A stretch of 64,000 nt of DNA from Lentisphaerota bacterium (lineage in GTDB: Bacteria > Verrucomicrobiota > Lentisphaeria > Victivallales > UBA1829), in NCBI GenBank assembly GCA_015061845.1, contig SUVT01000003.1:1-64000 (forward strand), in the 5' to 3' direction. Within the stretch, counting starts at the first letter, position 1. Each line of letters starts with the position of its first letter. The notes beneath the pieces were generated by a model. That model did not search any database and was not told the origin of the DNA. It worked only from the letters and a program-made list of their open reading frames with translations. The position numbers were made by a program, and so were the translations under genes. This document shows positions 10,482-20,322 of the stretch, in pieces.

Positions 10482-11266
10482 TATTTGATTCCTTTCTTTT
10501 TTGCTTCGTTCCAGAGAGAATCCATCTCTTCCAGAGAGACAGCTTCAATATCTTTTCCCTGTTCCGCCAGTTTTTCTTCGATGTAACGGAACCGTTTGAT
10601 GAATTTCCGGTTGGCGGCGGCAAGGAGATCTTCGGAGGAGTTGCGTTTCCGGAACCGCACCAGATTTGTTATGGCAAAGAGAAAATCTCCCAGTTCTTCG
10701 TCGATATGCTCGTCGTTGCCCTCTGCAATGGCTTCTTTGACTTCGTTGAACTCTTCGCCGATCTTCTCAAGGATCTGTTCCTGAGTACTCCAGTCAAAGC
10801 CCACTTTTGCGGCTTTTTTCTGCATTTTTTCAGCCTGCAGGAGAGCCGGACAGTGATAAGGGATCCCGTCCATCAGAGATTTCCGGTCATCTTTGTGTTC
10901 CTGTTTCTTCACAGCTTCCCAGAGCTTCAGAACATCGGAAGTATCATTGACTTTTTCATCACCGAACACATGGGGATGCCGGCGGATCATTTTTGCAGAG
11001 ATCCCCTGAACCACATCATCGAAAGTGAACACGCCCCGTTCTTCAGCGATGACGGAATGAAGCACCACATGCATGAGCAGATCTCCCAGTTCTTCGCACA
11101 TTCCGGGATCGTTTTCATCCTCAATGGCATCCATGAGTTCGGCGCACTCTTCCATGGAGCATTTTTTCAACGTTTTATGAGTCTGCACTTTATCCCACGG
11201 ACAGCCATCCGGGGCGCGGAGTGCTTTCATAATATTAACAAGTTTCTGCATATTTTCCTGATTCAT
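10481..11266 (-). CDS. mazG: Nucleoside triphosphate pyrophosphohydrolase MazG
   Basis: ALRAPDGCPWDKVQTHKTLKK, ECAELMDAIE, EELGDLLMHVV. Confidence 0.93.
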   Translation of the reverse strand: MNQENMQKLVNIMKALRAPDGCPWDKVQTHKTLKKCSMEECAELMDAIEDENDPGMCEELGDLLMHVVLHSVIAEERGVFTFDDVVQGISAKMIRRHPHVFGDEKVNDTSDVLKLWEAVKKQEHKDDRKSLMDGIPYHCPALLQAEKMQKKAAKVGFDWSTQEQILEKIGEEFNEVKEAIAEGNDEHIDEELGDFLFAITNLVRFRKRNSSEDLLAAANRKFIKRFRYIEEKLAEQGKDIEAVSLEEMDSLWNEAKKKGIK

Positions 11267-13149
11267 TTTTGAAAACTTTCTTTTTTTGCTTCCAGTTCTT
11301 CCCAGCGGGCATAGAGTTTTTCCAACTCAGCTTTTTTTGCTTCCAGTTCCTGTTGAAGTTCCTTGATCTCAGCCCCGTGTTTCACAAAGAAATCAGGATC
11401 AGAGAACTTGTTTTCCAGTTCGGCGATTGCCTCTTCCGTTTCCGGAATGGAGTTTTCCAACGCTTCCAGTTCCCGTTCCTCTTTGTAGGAAAGTTTGGTC
11501 TGCAGTTTCGGTTTCGGAGGCGGAGCTTTTTGTTCTTTCGGAAGAGCTTCCGCTTTTTTTGCAGCAAGCCGTGCTTTCCGTTTGGTTTCGTAAGAGTCAT
11601 AATCGCCCACATCGGAGAAGACAAAGCCATCCTCTTCGATTGCGATAATATGAGTACAGACCCGGTTCAGGAAGTAGCGGTCATGGCTGACTACGGCAAG
11701 AATTCCGTTGTAGGAGAGAAGTGATTCTTCCAGCACCCGCAGAGTGGGGATATCCAAATCGTTGGCAGGTTCGTCAAGAATCATGAAATTCCCTCTGATA
11801 CGCAGGATTTTTGCCAGAGCAAGCCGGGCACGTTCGCCGCCGGAGATCAGCTTCACCTGAGTATTGATCCGTTCATCTTCAAAGAGAAAACGTTTGAGAT
11901 AGCCGTAAACACCGATAGAAGCGCCGTTGAATTGAACGGTGTCACCATCGGGCGCGATTTCCTGCCGGACTGTGTTTTCCGGGTTCAAACGGACACGGGA
12001 CTGGTCGATATAGTTGAATTCGACGGTGGGTGCGATTTCCACACTTCCGGAATCCGGTTCAAGCTGTCCGGTGATCATTTTGAGAAGCGTTGTTTTTCCT
12101 GCGCCGTTCCGTCCGACGATCCCAACGCGCTGTCCGGCTTCAAATTCAAAAGAGAAATCTTTGACCAGACATTTTCCGCCCAGAGATTTTGAAATATTTT
12201 TCAGGGAGACTGTTCTGTTGCCCAGCTGAGTTGCTTCCGGGATGATCAATTCCATGTTTCCGATCCGTTCCGGAGCCTTGATTGCGGCAATATCCTCGTA
12301 ACGTTTCAATCTGCCTTCATTGCGTTTCAGACGTGCTTTCGGCGCACGGCGTACCCATTCGATCTCCCTGCGGAGAAAGGCGAGCCGCTTCTGTTCCGCC
12401 ACATCTTCCCGGTATTCCCGTTCTTCTTTTGCCGCAAGAAAGTCAGCATAGGAACCTTCGCAGGTAAAGAAAGAACCGTTGTCAAGCTCCACGATCCGGG
12501 TTGCGATCCGGTCAAGAAAACAGCGGTCGTGAGTGACGAAAAGACAAGCTCCGCGGTAGGATGCCAGAAAGTCTTCGATAGCGGAAACCGTTTCTGCATC
12601 GAGATGGTTTGTAGGTTCATCCAGAAGAAGCAGATCGGGTTCTGAGATGATTGCTCTTGCGAGCATGACCCGCCGCATATTTCCACCGGAGAGTTCACCG
12701 CATTTTTTCATCGGTTCATTGATTTCCAGTTTGGAAAGAACCTGATTGAGTTTCTGTTCCGGATCCCAGGCATCATGACTGGTCAGAAAGTGTTCCAGTT
12801 CAGTATATTTTGCAGAAGAGGGACTTAAACTTTCATACTCTTTCAGAACCTCCTGAAACCGGGTCAGTCCTTCCCGTACAAACTCTGCGATCGTTTTTTC
12901 TTCATAACCTGCCGGGGGAGACTGCTGCATGAAAGAGATCACGCAGCCCCGGGCAATGGTAATTTCTCCGGCAGAAGGGGAGTATTCCCCGGAGATGATC
13001 CGCAGCATCGTTGATTTTCCGGAACCGTTCCGTCCGATCAGGGCGACCCGTTCCTCTTCGTGAATAGAAAATGCCGCATCTTTGAATAATGTATGCAGTC
13101 CGATGGAATCTTTCAATCCTTCCACCGTCCATAGAACTTTTCCTGCCAT
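11263..13149 (-). CDS. ABC-F family ATP-binding protein (Uup-like)
   Basis: Two NBDs (GRNGSGKST, GRNGAGKTT), LSGG signatures, DEPTNHLD/DEPANDLD, C-terminal coiled coil. Confidence 0.9.
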   Translation of the reverse strand: MAGKVLWTVEGLKDSIGLHTLFKDAAFSIHEEERVALIGRNGSGKSTMLRIISGEYSPSAGEITIARGCVISFMQQSPPAGYEEKTIAEFVREGLTRFQEVLKEYESLSPSSAKYTELEHFLTSHDAWDPEQKLNQVLSKLEINEPMKKCGELSGGNMRRVMLARAIISEPDLLLLDEPTNHLDAETVSAIEDFLASYRGACLFVTHDRCFLDRIATRIVELDNGSFFTCEGSYADFLAAKEEREYREDVAEQKRLAFLRREIEWVRRAPKARLKRNEGRLKRYEDIAAIKAPERIGNMELIIPEATQLGNRTVSLKNISKSLGGKCLVKDFSFEFEAGQRVGIVGRNGAGKTTLLKMITGQLEPDSGSVEIAPTVEFNYIDQSRVRLNPENTVRQEIAPDGDTVQFNGASIGVYGYLKRFLFEDERINTQVKLISGGERARLALAKILRIRGNFMILDEPANDLDIPTLRVLEESLLSYNGILAVVSHDRYFLNRVCTHIIAIEEDGFVFSDVGDYDSYETKRKARLAAKKAEALPKEQKAPPPKPKLQTKLSYKEERELEALENSIPETEEAIAELENKFSDPDFFVKHGAEIKELQQELEAKKAELEKLYARWEELEAKKESFQK

Positions 13150-13155
13150 AAAATA

Positions 13156-13959
13156 TTATACTCCAGATTCAAGTTTTATAATCAGATTTTCATTTGCAGC
13201 GACCCAGGACGGAAGACCGTTCAAAGTTGCTGCCATAGGGGCAAAGAAGCAGGGGCCGCGGAAACCGTAAACAGACAGAGATTCGATCCAGGGAAGAATA
13301 TGTTCCGGGATCAACACGTTTCCGGTATCTGCAAGGTAGAGGAAACGAAGGGAACGGATCTCTGAAAAAAGTCCGCCTGCATGTTCTTCCGGAGAGAATC
13401 CCGGCGTAAGTTCATGCGCATGAACGTCCAGACGGAGCTTGATCCAAGGCAAAAGAGTCCGTCTTAAAAATTCCGGAACCTGTCTGATGATCTCCGGCGA
13501 TGCTGCCGGAATGGAAAAGGGGATCAATAGCTGAAAGTTATAGCGTTCCAATGAATAGGCGATCCCTTTGATGATTGTCAGATACAGTTTTTTCCGCTCC
13601 GACGAAAGCATGGAATTCAAGTCGAAATTCAGAACCCCGGCAGTGATCCCTTTTTGTGCCAGAGCTGCAATCGTCCTGTTCAGTCCGGTCACACAATCCC
13701 GCACAAGTCCGGGATATGCCAGAGACAGATTTTCCAGAATTCCCGGTTCGACCAGAGAACATGCGTGGACAGGGGAAAGTCCTTCCAGCACAATCTGGTT
13801 TTCTGTGAGGTATGCCGGGATTTCCGCTGCAGCAAAACGATCAGGCAGCTCCTGAAAGAAATCTTCCGGAAAATTGTCCGACGGAAGTTTTTCGATTGAA
13901 AAACCGAAAGATGTTTTGCAAACAAAATTTTGAACAGGCTGCCGGATCGTGGAAATCAT
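13156..13959 (-). CDS. Hypothetical protein, possibly TIM-barrel/sugar isomerase-like
   Basis: 267-aa ORF within the minus-strand operon; fold guess is weak. Confidence 0.5.
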   Translation of the reverse strand: MISTIRQPVQNFVCKTSFGFSIEKLPSDNFPEDFFQELPDRFAAAEIPAYLTENQIVLEGLSPVHACSLVEPGILENLSLAYPGLVRDCVTGLNRTIAALAQKGITAGVLNFDLNSMLSSERKKLYLTIIKGIAYSLERYNFQLLIPFSIPAASPEIIRQVPEFLRRTLLPWIKLRLDVHAHELTPGFSPEEHAGGLFSEIRSLRFLYLADTGNVLIPEHILPWIESLSVYGFRGPCFFAPMAATLNGLPSWVAANENLIIKLESGV

Positions 13960-14606
13960 AAGAAACCAGCCTCTGCCAAAGTCTGCATCGTTACCTGTGA
14001 TTTTTTGCCGTAACCGGCACGGCCGAGGAATGCCGCAACATATTTTCCGATCACATCCGTTTCAAGATTTACCGGAGAACCTGTTTTTTTCCCGGAAAGG
14101 TTCGTATGGCTCAAGGTCGTCGGAATCAAACCGATACGGAAAGTGTTGTTTTCAACGGCTTCGATCGTCAGAGAAATCCCGTCGACTGCAACAGAGCCTT
14201 TTTCCACAAGATACGGAACCATCTCTTCCGGCACGGAGACTGTCATCTCTGTATCAGAATCTTTCTGCTTGAGAGAGACGATCGTTCCGCAGCCGTCAAC
14301 GTGTCCGCTGACGATATGACCGCCGAATCTGCCGTTTGCAGGCATGGCGCGTTCCAGATTCACTGTCGCCCCGATGGGTTCTGATCCCAGATTTGTCCGG
14401 GAAAATGTTTCGCGCATCACATGGAACACCAGCGGACCGCCATCCATTCCGGATTCCAGTGTCAGACAAACGCCGTTCACTGCAATACTTTCCCCCTGTT
14501 CCAGATCTTTGAACGGGGCGGCGGTTTCTATTGTCAATTTTCCGGCTTCCCCCTGCAGTTTCCGTGCAAGGATCGTTCCGGTCATCTCTACTAATCCTGT
14601 AAACAT
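13956..14606 (-). CDS. ribE: Riboflavin synthase alpha subunit
   Basis: MFTGLVEMTG start, two internally repeated lumazine-binding halves (VNGVCLTLE, VDGISLTIE). Start trimmed. Confidence 0.93.
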   Translation of the reverse strand: MFTGLVEMTGTILARKLQGEAGKLTIETAAPFKDLEQGESIAVNGVCLTLESGMDGGPLVFHVMRETFSRTNLGSEPIGATVNLERAMPANGRFGGHIVSGHVDGCGTIVSLKQKDSDTEMTVSVPEEMVPYLVEKGSVAVDGISLTIEAVENNTFRIGLIPTTLSHTNLSGKKTGSPVNLETDVIGKYVAAFLGRAGYGKKSQVTMQTLAEAGFL

Positions 14607-14754
14607 AAGTAACACCTCATTCTTTCAGGGAAATTTACATGCAGAATGTGTTTTTTCAAGTCCCCTTTCCGGATTTAAAAGAACTTTCCGTTTGAAAAAA
14701 TCTTTTTTTATGATATTGTAATTGCGGAATACACCAAAAACAAGGAATATCACC

Positions 14755-16671
14755 ATGAAAAATATATTCGGAACGCAAAATTTTTTCACAGGCTGCAACT
14801 ATTGGGCAAGTCATGCCGGAACCGATATGTGGCATAACTGGAACCCCGAAACAGTGAAAGAAGACTTCAAAAAAATGAAGGCTCTGAATCTGGAAATCGT
14901 CCGGATCTTCCCCCTCTGGCCGGACTTCCAGCCGATTACTCTTCATGCAAAGAATAATAACACCCCTTATCAGCTCCGCTGGAAAAATAATGAACCCATT
15001 CCATACGATGCAGACGGCAGACAGAGCGGGGTGGATCCGGAAATGCTGGACCGGTTCCGTTTCGTTTGCGATTGTGCAGAGGAAAACGGCATTAAACTGG
15101 GAATCGGACTCATCACCGGCTGGATGTCCGGAAAAATCTTTGCGCCTCCCGCTTTTGAACAGAGAAGCCTGCTCCGGGATCCTCTTGTTCTCCGTTGGCA
15201 GATGAAGTTTATCAAACGGTTCGTCAGTGAGTTCAAAGATCATCCGGCAGTCAGCTTCTGGGGCGTTGGAAATGAGTGTAACTGTCTTGACACCACAACC
15301 CGTGAAGAAGGTGCACTCTGGACCCGTGCCATGTCAGAAGCCATCCGTGCAGCCGATCCGGAAAAGCCGATCGTTGCAGGACTTCACGGAATCACACCTC
15401 AGCCCGCAACAAGCATCTCCCCCTCCAATTTCTGGAGCATCTCAGATATGGCGGAAGACTTTGATGTTCTTACCGTTCATCCCTATCCGCTCTTTTCCCC
15501 TCATACCTCTGTTGACCGTCTGACCGGGATCAAAGCGGCTATGCACGCAACTGCCGAGGCACATTTCTTCGGTGATATCGGAAAACGTCCCTGTGTTGCA
15601 GAGGAATTGGGAACGCTTGCTCCAACCATTGCCGGAGAGAAAAATGCAGCAGAATATCTGCGTGCAACTCTGCTTCAGCTCTGGGCGCACGATTGTGAAG
15701 GTCTTTTCTGGTGGTGTACCTTTGATCAGCTTCATCTGGAACATCCGCCGTATGAATGGTGCGGCGTGGAAAGAATGCTCGGTTTGTATCGGGCAGACGG
15801 CTCCCGGAAGCCTGTGGCAGATGTTCTTGCGAACTTTGCTGACATGCGGAAATCTCTTCCTTTTGACAAACTTCCGGCATTCAAAAAAGAAGTCGTTTGT
15901 GTTTTAACGGATGAACAGGATTGCTGGATGGCTGCTTATGGTGCCTGGGTGCTTGCCAAACAGGCTGGCTTTGATTTGGAATTCCAGTTCGCAGATGAAC
16001 CGCTCCGGAACGCCGGATTCTATCTTGTTCCCATGATCGCCGGATTGAACAACATGCCACGCAGCCGCTATATGGAACTGATGGATAAGGTCAAAGACGG
16101 TGCAACTTTGCTTTGTACTTTTGACGGAGCCTGCCTTGCTCCGTTCGATACCTTCTTCGGAGTGACTTCTGAATATCAGGAAAACTACAATGGAACTGCG
16201 GAAGCAGTTGTTTCCGGCACAACGCTTGCCTTCGATTTCAGTACAAAAATCACACTTTCCACCTGCGGTGCAGAAATTCTCCTTTCCGATGGGGAAAACA
16301 AACCGATGCTGACTCGCAATCAATTCGGCAAAGGAAAAGTTTTCTTCCTGACCTATTCCCCCGAACGTGCCATTGTTAAATGGAACAGAGCCGTCGAAAA
16401 GCCCTACTATGAGCTTTATAAACTCTGCTTTGCAGAAGCGTTGGCTGAACGGGAAATCCAATCAGGAAATCCGGAAGTTACAGCAACGATCCACCCCGTC
16501 AGTGATGACTGCTGCTATGCAATTCTCATCAATAATGCAGAATCTGTTTGTTCGTGCAGTAATGTCAAATTGAAAGATGGTTGGACGATTGCCGGAGTTG
16601 TTGCCGGAACATTTCCGGAGATCCCGGCACATCAGTTCGCTGTTCTGAATATTAAAAGTGCCTTGAAATAA
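14755..16671 (+). CDS. Glycoside hydrolase family 5-like protein
   Basis: FFTGCNYWASHAGTDMW; GVGNECN acid/base-like and VAEELGT nucleophile-like motifs; start at MKNIFGT. Confidence 0.7.
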   Translation: MKNIFGTQNFFTGCNYWASHAGTDMWHNWNPETVKEDFKKMKALNLEIVRIFPLWPDFQPITLHAKNNNTPYQLRWKNNEPIPYDADGRQSGVDPEMLDRFRFVCDCAEENGIKLGIGLITGWMSGKIFAPPAFEQRSLLRDPLVLRWQMKFIKRFVSEFKDHPAVSFWGVGNECNCLDTTTREEGALWTRAMSEAIRAADPEKPIVAGLHGITPQPATSISPSNFWSISDMAEDFDVLTVHPYPLFSPHTSVDRLTGIKAAMHATAEAHFFGDIGKRPCVAEELGTLAPTIAGEKNAAEYLRATLLQLWAHDCEGLFWWCTFDQLHLEHPPYEWCGVERMLGLYRADGSRKPVADVLANFADMRKSLPFDKLPAFKKEVVCVLTDEQDCWMAAYGAWVLAKQAGFDLEFQFADEPLRNAGFYLVPMIAGLNNMPRSRYMELMDKVKDGATLLCTFDGACLAPFDTFFGVTSEYQENYNGTAEAVVSGTTLAFDFSTKITLSTCGAEILLSDGENKPMLTRNQFGKGKVFFLTYSPERAIVKWNRAVEKPYYELYKLCFAEALAEREIQSGNPEVTATIHPVSDDCCYAILINNAESVCSCSNVKLKDGWTIAGVVAGTFPEIPAHQFAVLNIKSALK

Positions 16672-16677
16672 TATTTT

Positions 16678-17292
16678 TCAGGAACGCAGAGCCGCCATGA
16701 TCCGTTCGGTTTTGACCAAACCATCCCGGATGATTTTGACTTGACCGTCAGCAGTGACTTGGATAATTGTAGACGGAACAGAATCTTCGGGCAGGGCACC
16801 GCCATCTACAGCCCCTGCCGGTGCGCCGTCAATGGTGCGCAAAGCTGTCGGCAGATCCAGTGCGGGCGGCTCTCCCGAAAGATTTGCACTGGTAGATGCC
16901 AAGGCTCCGTTATACTGCTTCAACAAGTCAAGAATAAACGGATGATCCGGGATCCGGAATCCGAACGTTGAGCCGTTTTTATCCGGAACGATCAGGGTGA
17001 TCGCTCCGGGCATGAATTTTTCCGCCAGCCGTTTTGCTGCCGGGGGCAGGGAAACTCCGCACAATTTTTCCGCAACGGAAATTTCCGGTACAAAAGCCGC
17101 AAAAAGTTTTGTCGGAGAACGGTGCTTGAGGTCATAGATCTTCTTCCTTGCTTCCTCATCTTCCCAGGCACAGATCAAACCGTAAACCGTTTCCGTGGGG
17201 ACGATGAGAACAGCTCCTTTCTGTTTGAGGAGTTCCGCAGCCTTTTTACCGGCATCATTTTGTGCAGCAGAGAAGAAGATCATGAGATTCAA
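16678..17292 (-). CDS. tsaC: L-threonylcarbamoyladenylate synthase (TsaC/Sua5/YrdC)
   Basis: GAVLIVPTETVYGLICAWEDEEARKKIYDLKHRSPTK; STSANLSGEP. Confidence 0.9.
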   Translation of the reverse strand: MNLMIFFSAAQNDAGKKAAELLKQKGAVLIVPTETVYGLICAWEDEEARKKIYDLKHRSPTKLFAAFVPEISVAEKLCGVSLPPAAKRLAEKFMPGAITLIVPDKNGSTFGFRIPDHPFILDLLKQYNGALASTSANLSGEPPALDLPTALRTIDGAPAGAVDGGALPEDSVPSTIIQVTADGQVKIIRDGLVKTERIMAALRS

Positions 17293-17660
17293 TCCTCGAA
17301 ATAGCTTGCGCCGGAGGATTTGTTTTCGCTGATCCGGACTTTGTAAACTTTGATCCGGCTGTCATTGAGTTTTGCCGCAAGACGGTCATAGATTGTCTTG
17401 GCGATATTTTCGCTGGTGGGATTGATTTTGTCGAACGGCGGGATGGTGTTGAGATCTTTGTGATCCAGTTCCAGCAGAATGGCATCCAGTTCCCGTTTGA
17501 GGGCCTTGAAATCCACTGCGATACCGATTTCATCCAGAGATTTGGAGCGGACGAAGACTTGTACTCCCCAGTTGTGACCATGTTTTTCGGAACAATTTCC
17601 GTTATATCCCTTCAGATTATGCGCGGAAGAGAATTCGCGTTCTACATCGAGTTCAAACAT
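17289..17660 (-). CDS. queD: 6-carboxytetrahydropterin synthase
   Basis: EFSSAHNLKGYNGNCSEKHGHNW zinc-binding motif; start trimmed to MFELDVE. Confidence 0.88.
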   Translation of the reverse strand: MFELDVEREFSSAHNLKGYNGNCSEKHGHNWGVQVFVRSKSLDEIGIAVDFKALKRELDAILLELDHKDLNTIPPFDKINPTSENIAKTIYDRLAAKLNDSRIKVYKVRISENKSSGASYFED

Positions 17661-17833
17661 TTTGAGTCCTTTCTTCAATTATTTTCATGTGGTAATTTAC
17701 GCTGTTTTTGCAAAGTTTCAAGAAGGAAGGGAGAAAAAAGCATGGGAAAATGTGAAAGAGAACTTGAAATTTTTAAAATCTGTGGCATATTTCATAGAAA
17801 AAAACCAAACCATTTAATCGAAAGGATTTACCT

Positions 17834-18811
17834 ATGGTCAACTACAAGGATCTCGGTCTTGTCAACACAAGAGAAATGTTCAAGAAAGCAATGGCTGGCG
17901 GCTATGCTATCCCCGCTTTCAACTTCAACAACATGGAACAGCTTCAGGCAATCATCGCTGCTTGTACCGAAACAGAATCTCCTGTGATTCTTCAGGTCTC
18001 CAAGGGCGCACGTCAGTATGCCAACCAGACTCTGCTCCGCTACATGGCTCAGGGTGCTGTCGCTTACTCTGCTGAAATCAGCGGCGGAAAACCTGTTCCC
18101 ATCTGTTTGCACCTCGACCACGGTGATTCCTTTGAAACATGCAAGAGCTGCATCGAATTCGGTTTCTCCTCTGTCATGATCGACGGTTCCAGCAAACCCT
18201 GGGAAGGCAACGTCGAAGAAACCAAACGCGTTGTTGAACTGGCTCACCAGTATGATGTCACAGTCGAAGGCGAACTCGGAGTTCTCGCTGGCGTTGAAGA
18301 TGATGTCGTTGCTGAAAACCACTCCTTCACTAAACCCGAAGAAGTCGAAGCATTCCTCGCTCAGACTGGTGTTGACTCCCTCGCTATCGCAATCGGAACC
18401 AGCCATGGTGCTTACAAGTTCAAGCCCGGTACCGATCCCAAGATCCGTCTCGACATTCTCCACGAAATCGAAAAGAAGATCCCCGGATTCCCCATCGTTC
18501 TCCATGGATCCTCCTCCGTTCCCCAGGATCTCGTCAAGATCATCAACGAACACGGCGGAAAACTCAAAGATGCTATCGGTATCGACGAAGGTCAGCTCCG
18601 CGAAGCTGCTAAGTCCGCTGTTTGCAAAATCAACATCGACTCCGACGGCCGTCTCGCTATGACCGCTGCAGTCCGTAAAGTCTTTGATGAAAAACCGGCA
18701 GAATTCGACCCCCGCAAGTACCTCGGTCCTGCTCGTGATGCTCTCAAAGAACTCTACAAGCACAAAGTTATCAACGTCCTCGGTTCCGCAGGACACGCTT
18801 ACGACAAATAA
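17834..18811 (+). CDS. fba: Class II fructose-bisphosphate aldolase
   Basis: AIPAFNFNNMEQLQAI, HLDHGDS, VEGELGVLAGVEDDV, GTSHGAYKF; strongly biased codon use. Confidence 0.95.
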   Translation: MVNYKDLGLVNTREMFKKAMAGGYAIPAFNFNNMEQLQAIIAACTETESPVILQVSKGARQYANQTLLRYMAQGAVAYSAEISGGKPVPICLHLDHGDSFETCKSCIEFGFSSVMIDGSSKPWEGNVEETKRVVELAHQYDVTVEGELGVLAGVEDDVVAENHSFTKPEEVEAFLAQTGVDSLAIAIGTSHGAYKFKPGTDPKIRLDILHEIEKKIPGFPIVLHGSSSVPQDLVKIINEHGGKLKDAIGIDEGQLREAAKSAVCKINIDSDGRLAMTAAVRKVFDEKPAEFDPRKYLGPARDALKELYKHKVINVLGSAGHAYDK

Positions 18812-18835
18812 TCGCAAGCTGATAATGTTTCAGAG

Positions 18836-18865
18836 AATCCCCGGTTTTACCGCCGGGGATTTTTC
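18836..18865 (+). terminator. Rho-independent terminator after fba (abuts next start codon)
   Basis: aatccccgg-ttttaccg-ccggggatt followed by T-run. Confidence 0.8.
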
Positions 18866-18870
18866 GTATC

Positions 18871-20322
18871 ATGAACACATCTCTTCTCAAAACAGAATGT
18901 TTGACTAAGAAGTTCGGCGGAAACACGGTTCTGGATAATGTCTCCATTGAAATCCCTGCCGGATGTATTCTTGGACTTGTCGGTGAAAACGGTGCCGGAA
19001 AGTCCACTTTCGTCAAATGTGTCACCGGAATTTACAAACCGGATGGCGGTTCCGTGTGTTTGAGCGGAAATGTCTCCATGATCCCACAGGAGTTCAACCT
19101 GGCACAGGATCTTTCCGTCTGCGAAAATATTTTTCTTGGAAGAGAGCCTGCCTGTTTCGGTGTGATCAACCGGAAGAAAATGGCGGAAGATTCTGCCGCT
19201 TTGCTGCAGCGTCTCAGCGCAGAAATTTCCCCTTACGGCAACGTTTCCGACCTCAATGTTGCAGAAAAACAGATGGTGGAAATCGCAAAAGCTCTCTCCG
19301 TTCAATCAAAACTCCTGATTATGGATGAGCCGACAACTGTTTTGAACAGCCGGGAGACCGCAATTCTTTTTCAGGTTATGCGTGAACTGAAAAACGAAGG
19401 CTGTTCCATTATTTTTATTTCGCACCGCCTTGATGAAATTTGTGAAATCTGCGATGAAGTTGCGGTTTTGCGGGATGGTTCTCTGGTTCACCGCTGCGCA
19501 GCGTCGGAGCTTGATCCGGAAAAAATCGCCCGTCTCATGGTTGGCAGAGAGTTGACCCGTCTGTTCCCGGAACAGGTCATTTCAGAAAATACCGGAGTCG
19601 CTTTGGAGTGTACAGGTATCTGTTCCGGAAAAGAAGTGAAGGATGTCAGCTTTTCCCTGAGGCGCGGAAGTGTGACCGGGATCGCCGGACTTGCCGGGGC
19701 AGGGCGCACAGAGCTTGCAGAAGCCATCTGCGGGTTACGGAAACGGAATGCCGGGACAATCAAAGTTGCCGGAAAGAGTGTTTCGATCCGGAAACCGGCT
19801 GATGCGATCAGAAATAAAATCGTTTATCTTTCCGAGGATCGGCAGGCAAGCGGTTTGCTGCAGGAGTTTTCTGTGACACGGAACATGACACTTGCTTCTC
19901 TTGTGAAGTATTGCACCTTTGGGTTTATCCACTCCCGGAAAGAGTCTATGACTGCACAGGAATATATCCGTGAGTTCGGGATCAAGACAGCTTCATCCGA
20001 TGCTCCGGTATCCTCTTTGAGCGGCGGAAACCAGCAGAAAGTTGCCATCGCAAAGTGTCTTGATAATGCACCGGAAATTTTTATTTTTGATGAGCCGACC
20101 CGGGGCGTGGATGTCGGTGCAAGACGTGAGATTTATGATTTTATTGCAGCGCTGGCAGAAAAAGGTATGACGTGTCTGATCATCTCTTCAGATCTTGACG
20201 AGATCATCGGGATGTGTCCCCGGATCCTTGTGATGCGTGCCGGAGCTTTGGCAGGTGAATTGAACGGAACAGAGATTACTCAGGAAAATATTATGTATCT
20301 TGCAACAGGAGTGAAGAAATGA
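18871..20322 (+). CDS. Sugar ABC transporter ATP-binding protein (RbsA-like)
   Basis: Two NBDs, GENGAGKST, LSGGNQQKVAIAKCL, DEPTRGVDVGA. Confidence 0.93.
   Translation: MNTSLLKTECLTKKFGGNTVLDNVSIEIPAGCILGLVGENGAGKSTFVKCVTGIYKPDGGSVCLSGNVSMIPQEFNLAQDLSVCENIFLGREPACFGVINRKKMAEDSAALLQRLSAEISPYGNVSDLNVAEKQMVEIAKALSVQSKLLIMDEPTTVLNSRETAILFQVMRELKNEGCSIIFISHRLDEICEICDEVAVLRDGSLVHRCAASELDPEKIARLMVGRELTRLFPEQVISENTGVALECTGICSGKEVKDVSFSLRRGSVTGIAGLAGAGRTELAEAICGLRKRNAGTIKVAGKSVSIRKPADAIRNKIVYLSEDRQASGLLQEFSVTRNMTLASLVKYCTFGFIHSRKESMTAQEYIREFGIKTASSDAPVSSLSGGNQQKVAIAKCLDNAPEIFIFDEPTRGVDVGARREIYDFIAALAEKGMTCLIISSDLDEIIGMCPRILVMRAGALAGELNGTEITQENIMYLATGVKK

Noticed and set aside
17828-18817. 329-aa minus-strand ORF
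   Set aside because: Codon-aligned antisense of fba.
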